This document shows positions 59,444-64,000 of a DNA stretch of 64,000 nucleotides, piece after piece; positions within the stretch are counted from its first letter, which is position 1, and the number at the start of each line of letters is the position of its first letter. The DNA comes from Paragyromitra xinjiangensis. Taxonomy: Eukaryota > Ascomycota > Pezizomycetes > Pezizales > Discinaceae. Where the stretch lies: contig JBCAMK010000008.1 in the NCBI GenBank assembly GCA_038503065.1, forward strand, positions 1,488,001 through 1,552,000, in the 5' to 3' direction. A model generated the notes under the pieces. It was not told the origin of the DNA and did not search any database. It was given only the letters and a program-made list of their open reading frames with translations. A program made the translations under genes and the position numbers.

Positions 59444-60402
59444 ATGACACTCTACTATACTCTTGTTTGTTACCCCAGTTCCATTCGTAGTTTCGTCTTT
59501 GGAGACGATGCTTTCATCTTATATCTCGTGTCTTTTCATCCCACGAACCATAGGCGTAAACTCAACGTTGTGGTTGTGGTGATGGGGACAGCTATGACGT
59601 AACGAGCACAAGGCTGACAATCTCTAGGTGTTTTTCCTTCTCCTCGTGGAGATGGGAGTCTTCATGCTCCTTATCGTTCCTCTACCATTCACATGGCGTA
59701 AGGCCATCTTCACATTCATATCAGAAAATCCATTTATAGCGAAGCTGCAATATGGTATGAAGGTATGTTATGGACCCCTTAAGCCACCCTCATCCAGTAG
59801 CATTGGGGGGGGTTGGGCTACATAGAAATTGAGATACAAGTCTAATGTGATTTGTGGTTAGATCACGTTCGTTTTCATCTTAATTCTATTCATCGACTCC
59901 GTAAACCGCGTATACAGCGTTACTAGCGAACTCTCAAGAAACACCAACCAAAATGGTCAACAAGCTACTGTATTGGGTCATGAAAGGATGGAGGTTCAAG
60001 CGAGGAAGTTTTACTCACAGCGCAACATGTTAGTTTCTCATACACCTTCCCTTCTCTTATCGGTAGCCTCGAAGTTCAAGAATGCTAATTGAGACGAAAC
60101 ACAGGTACCTTTGTGGTTTTACGCTCTTCCTTTCTCTCATTCTCAACCGCACCTACGTCCTCATCCTGGATGTTTTGAAGCTTGAGCAAACCGTCAGGCA
60201 GCTTCGTTCTGAGAGCAACGAGCGCGTCAAGGACGGTATCGACGGTGATTTGGCCAAGAAGTTGGAAGCGAAGGAGAGGGAGCTGGCAATTGTCAAGAAG
60301 CAGGCTGAGGGGCTCACCAGGGAGTTTGGTGAACTGAGCGACCGCTACACTGCCATCGAGAATAGGAGTGTTGCGGACGGAACGTTGCGGAAGGATCTTT
60401 AA
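59444..60402 (+). CDS. BAP31/Yet-family endoplasmic reticulum transmembrane protein
   Basis: An ER membrane protein linked in yeast and animals to secretory cargo export and ER homeostasis. Exons 59444-59464, 59628-59762, 59862-60028 and 60105-60402 join in phase to 206 codons. The first exon is only seven codons (MTLYYTL), the near-universal start of this family. Three hydrophobic helices follow: VFFLLLVEMGVFMLLIVPLP, ITFVFILILFIDSVNRVYSV and YLCGFTLFLSLILNRTYVLI. PFTWRKAIFTFISE after the first helix and QARKFYSQRNMYLCGFTLFL are family signatures. The C-terminal half is a charged coiled coil (VLKLEQTVRQLRSESNERVK onward) facing the cytosol. There is no KKXX-type retrieval signal at the very end (RKDL). 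Length is typical of fungal Yet proteins. Confidence 0.92.
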
Positions 60403-60825
60403 ATTGACGATCGAATTGAGCAGTTGAAGGAGCAGGGTAGGCCAGGGAATGATGTTTCATGTGTCTCAATCTCAGGGTTAGAAACGAATAGTTGCGAAAG
60501 ATTGTGTCTAGGAGACGGTAGAGAAACCAATAGTTTTGCTATGAATATCTGGGGTGGATTGGGCCTTTTCTTTTCTTTTCTTCCTCCTATTTTCTTGTAC
60601 TATTGTCTGAATAAGAATGATTGATGATTTTGATGAGCTTCGCGAACTGTGGTTTCCGACTAATCAAAGAATCTAAATACACACGCCATCACGTCACATG
60701 CAAACACTCAACGTCACTCTGCCCCACACCCCAACCCTCAACCATCTCAGATGTAACCCTCCCGACTTCCTCCCCTTAGGGAACGCATCAATATTTTAAG
60801 GCTTATAAAAATTTCCACCCCAACT
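60403..60825. other. intergenic region
   Basis: About 420 bases between two same-strand genes. TATAAAA at 60804 lies only about 15 bases before the next ATG, too close for an ordinary TATA box, unless the true transcript starts elsewhere. Nothing else is seen. Confidence 0.4.
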
Positions 60826-62466
60826 ATGCCTCGTTCTAGGCTCCCTAGGGCACCCCCCGTAAACACAATTGATCTTCTACGCGGTCACCCTTCCACACAG
60901 CTTCTAGCGGTCTCTGAGATCGCTGAAGCCGCCTCGATTGTTCTCAACTCTCCAGATTTACCGGACGATAGTTATGCCGAGACGCGACATCCGCTACATT
61001 ATGGTTCTGACCAAGGGAATGAAGTTATTCGAGAGGGAATTGGAAGTTGGGTAAAGGAGCGTTATGGTTTGAGAGAAGATATTGGCCCGTAAGCCCCTCA
61101 TCGTCTAGGGGGAACCAAGGAGAAAAATTGCTAAGAAAACCACTCTATCAAAAAGAGAACGGATTACTTTAACTTGCGGTGCATCATATGGCCTCATGAA
61201 TACACTTCAACAATGCACCAGCCCCAGTACAGGATACACGAAGCAAGCTTTTCTTGTCAGTCCATCTTACTTCCTAGCTGCAAAGGTGTTTGAAGGTGTC
61301 CGAGCTACCCCCAATTTTTCCCCAAAGCACCAGCAGCTAACAACACCAAACTCAGATTCTGGCTTCACTGGCAAGCTAACAGCAATCCCTTCCACCTCCA
61401 CTAGCATTGACCTCGCCCTTCTCCGCCGCCGTCTGCGGGATATCACCGCTGCCACTCCCGACGTTCCCCTCTCTGATGGCCTCGCTCCCATCTCCCGTGG
61501 TGAATCTAGTTCAAAGCGGATCTATAAATTTGTCCTCTATTGTGTCCCTACGTATTCCAATCCTACAGGACAGACATGGGGCCTAGAGACAAGAGAAGAG
61601 GTGGTCAAGATCGCGAGAGAGTGGGACATGTTGATCATCTCCGACGACGTCTATGATTTCCTTGAGAATGTTGGAGACAAGAGCGCTCGAGGTGAAGACG
61701 GGAAATTACTCCCGAGGCTTGTCACCATCGAACGAAATATTCTGCTCAAAGAAGGAAAACTGCATGCTGGCGTGGGAAAGGAGGCAGGCGTGACTGTTAG
61801 CAATTGCTCTTTTTCCAAGCTACTGGGCCCAGGGCTGAGGTGCGGGTGGATCGAAACTGCGACAGGGGTGCTAGCAAAGCAGATGGGAGAGGGAGGTGCT
61901 AATCATAGTGTATTTTCTCTCTACAATCCACTTTCCTTTCTACGCTATCCTAGTGAACGATTACCTGTTGGCTAACTAGCGGCTAGGGTGGCACGCCATC
62001 CCATTTCACATCAACATTAATCCACTATCTTGTCATGACCCGCAAGATTGACACTGTTATCAAACGTCTCACTAGCACATATACGAATCGCTCTATTGCC
62101 ATCAAGCGAGCAATCAATGCTTATCTCCCGGACTGTACAGCTATTTGTGGTGGAAACGGTGGGTTTTTTATGTGGGTTGGATTACCGCCCAATTACGATG
62201 CAAGAGAGATCACAAAGATAGCTGCTGATGGCATTGAAGGTGAGGGGAGTGTTAGGGTGTTGAATGGAGATATGAGTGAGTGTCCTGGGAGTAAGAACGA
62301 ACAGGGGTGGGGGAAGAGATGGATTAGGATCTCTGTGAGCTGGTGTGATGAGGAAATGGCGGTAGAAGGCGTAAGAAGGTTAGGAGTAGCAATTGGAAGA
62401 TGGGAGAAAGGGGTAAGGAGTAAAGTTAGGGAGGATGAGAAGGAGGATGAGAAGGAGATTAAATAG
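60826..62466 (+). CDS. class I/II PLP-dependent aminotransferase
   Basis: Exons 60826-61088, 61156-61295, 61356-61909 and 61987-62466 join in phase to 478 codons. The fold-type I aminotransferase layout is complete: INTIDLLRGHP-like start (NTIDLLRGHPS), LHYGSDQGNEVIREGIGSW, ERITLTCGASYGLMN, VSPSYFLAAKVFED, CVPTYSNPTGQTW (cofactor Asn), IISDDVYDFL (Asp and Tyr of the PLP site), VSNCSFSKLLGPGLRCGW (Schiff-base Lys), GGTPSHFTSTLIHYLV and GGFFMWVGLPP. The C-terminal Arg that binds the substrate carboxylate is in RWIRISVSW. The 60-base intron 2 is a multiple of three without a stop and could be retained, but family spacing favours removal. Similar fungal proteins (for example the yeast YER152C type) are little studied; the amino acid substrate is unknown. 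The tail is a Lys/Glu repeat. Confidence 0.92.
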
Positions 62467-64000
62467 CCCTGGCGGGTGATAGCCATTTGCTCACCAACTA
62501 TCGCTGGTTTAGTGACCTAAATAAATACCAGTTGCCGCAGAGGATGTGATCAGATATGGTCATGTACACCGGTTCTCAATACGAGAGAGGTCATCTGCAA
62601 AATCAACGAGTTTTAAAGAGGGAGTTCCTTACTTAATAACGGGGGAATAGGTGACACTTCAAGGCTAACTCTAGTTATCATCGTGGGATATTATTACCAT
62701 GGTGATCGATACGTTTATAGGATCTCATCAGGGCATCAAGCGGAGCTAGCAAAATAAAACTAACAGAGAACATGGCAGACAAACACACCTGAAAAACCCC
62801 TCCTTCTCGAAATGCATTACTAGCCATAACTTGCCAAATTTTAGAATTCCTTAATGACACATTGCGAATGTCTAGGACTTATCATCCAACGGCTGAGGGC
62901 TGACAGTAAGAAAAAAGTAGCCGCGGGCTGTGGTAATGGTATCGTTATCCCAAAGAGAAAGTGGGGTATATACTTGAGGGAGAGAATGTCTGGTGAAAAT
63001 ATCCTAGCAGGCCGGCCATCAGCTTACCCAAAGCATCAACCTCCATCTCAAAAAGAATTAAAAGTGTATACGACTTACATGCAGCTTCCTCCTCCCTAAA
63101 AGTATATTGCCCACACTACAATTCTTCTGAGGCTGAGTTATGACTGATAGCCACAAAATTCCTTGCAGCGACTATTTACCCACCACACCTGTAGCGTAAA
63201 TGAAATATCTATCTATCTATCTATCACCACACCTGTACACCATAACCCATCAATAGGTGACTCTATTGGTACATAATGTCTAACGAGTGCCAAGGTACGA
63301 GTGACACACAATGATTAGAATTAGATACTCCCACAAAGTCACCACCAAAGAAAACCTGACCTGTAAGTTAGTTTATATGACCCCTTACGCTACTAGTGGC
63401 AAATATCTCCAAGAATGCCGATTCGCATGGATATAATGCCTATCGAGAAAATATTTACAGAAGGATACCATGGATCTTGGTGTTCTAGCTGTTTGCGTAT
63501 CGTAAAGTATACTACTTACTAACATCTCATGGAATGAGTTACCGACCCCCTTGCCTTCGTAGCAGGTTCTGGAACTTATTACAACCAATCTTATCATAGA
63601 TGAGGAACTCACAGACATAATGGTAATTCGTACGCGAAAATAAAAGTTGTGGAGTTCAAGATAAAGCGCTTTCGGTTATTATTCATGATGAATAGATGGA
63701 GTGTGATGGTAAACATCTATGGGAAGAAGTCAAGAGGAACTCCCATAGTCACGTCCAGTTCTGACTCACGACTGTTTACCTGTGACCCCGTCACGCACCA
63801 CACCAAAATCCTATGGAACTACGATCATTAATGGTCACAATTGCAAAGAAATATTTTTAGGATATGAAAGGGTATTATCCAAATAACCCAAGCAAATCTA
63901 ATTACAATTCCACCACAGCCATCTAAAGCGTGAAACCGAGCTAATACCTCAATCAAATCATCACTCCTCTAGGAACCACAACATAAGAAAAAGACATCAA
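62467..64000. other. intergenic region to window end
   Basis: About 1.5 kb with no supported gene. It contains an ATCT microsatellite near 63205-63223 flanked by two copies of ACCACACCTGTA (63182 and 63226). Confidence 0.45.
63205..63223. repeat. ATCT tetranucleotide microsatellite
   Basis: Four to five perfect ATCT units lie between two copies of ACCACACCTGTA, which suggests a local duplication around the repeat. Confidence 0.8.

Noticed and set aside
61296..61355. Reading the aminotransferase straight through this 60-base stretch
   Set aside because: It is open and a multiple of three, but it begins GTGTCC, ends CAG and interrupts the conserved VFED-SGF spacing, so I treat it as an intron.
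1..64000. CRISPR array, bacterial operon features or ribosome binding sites
   Set aside because: The window is fungal nuclear DNA with spliced genes; no regularly spaced direct repeats were seen.

Overview
This is nuclear DNA from a filamentous ascomycete. Most genes are split by short introns of about 37-110 bases with GTRNGT-type donors, CTAAC/TACTAAC-like branch points and YAG acceptors. Gene content is typical of Pezizomycotina: a GH28 exo-polygalacturonase, an AA9 lytic polysaccharide monooxygenase with a CBM1, an inositol-type sugar porter, a DUF7137-like surface protein and fungal kelch membrane proteins. The plant cell-wall enzymes suggest a plant-associated or saprotrophic species, possibly a leotiomycete; that placement is inference. 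Genes are separated by long AT-rich gaps in which I could find no gene.

Layout. 0-8 kb: the 3' part of an exo-polygalacturonase, an unrecognised membrane-anchored protein with alternating short motifs (minus), and a kelch-repeat single-pass membrane protein. 9-13.5 kb: a myo-inositol-type MFS transporter followed on the same strand by a sugar isomerase-fold TIM barrel, a plausible uptake-and-catabolism pair. 15.8-19.6 kb: AA9-CBM1 and a small secreted protein with two cysteine-rich CBM52-like repeats. 19.6-28 kb: gene-poor, with one GNAT acetyltransferase and a long inverted repeat. At 28.0-28.2 kb an intron-containing tRNA-Gly and an initiator tRNA-Met lie five bases apart.

29-40.6 kb: an ABCD-type peroxisomal ABC half-transporter (minus) diverges from mitochondrial ATP synthase subunit g (plus); then come a seven-helix membrane protein and a second kelch membrane protein (minus), whose reading frame closes only if an 8-base microexon is spliced in. 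45-51 kb: a disordered protein with a BTB-like tail, a mitochondrial acyl-CoA dehydrogenase (minus) and a DUF7137-like surface protein. 53.5-62.5 kb: a GFA-family zinc protein (minus) divergent from tRNA-dihydrouridine(47) synthase, two tandem paralogous mini-genes for about 72-residue helix-turn-helix-like proteins, a BAP31/Yet-family ER protein and a class I/II aminotransferase.

Exon boundaries were assigned by hand from splice signals, reading phase and family knowledge, and the phases of every spliced model were checked to close. No transcript or database search was available. The strongest unusual signals are the Gly-iMet dimeric tRNA locus, the 8-base microexon, the tandem mini-gene pair and the orphan two-repeat carbohydrate-binding protein.
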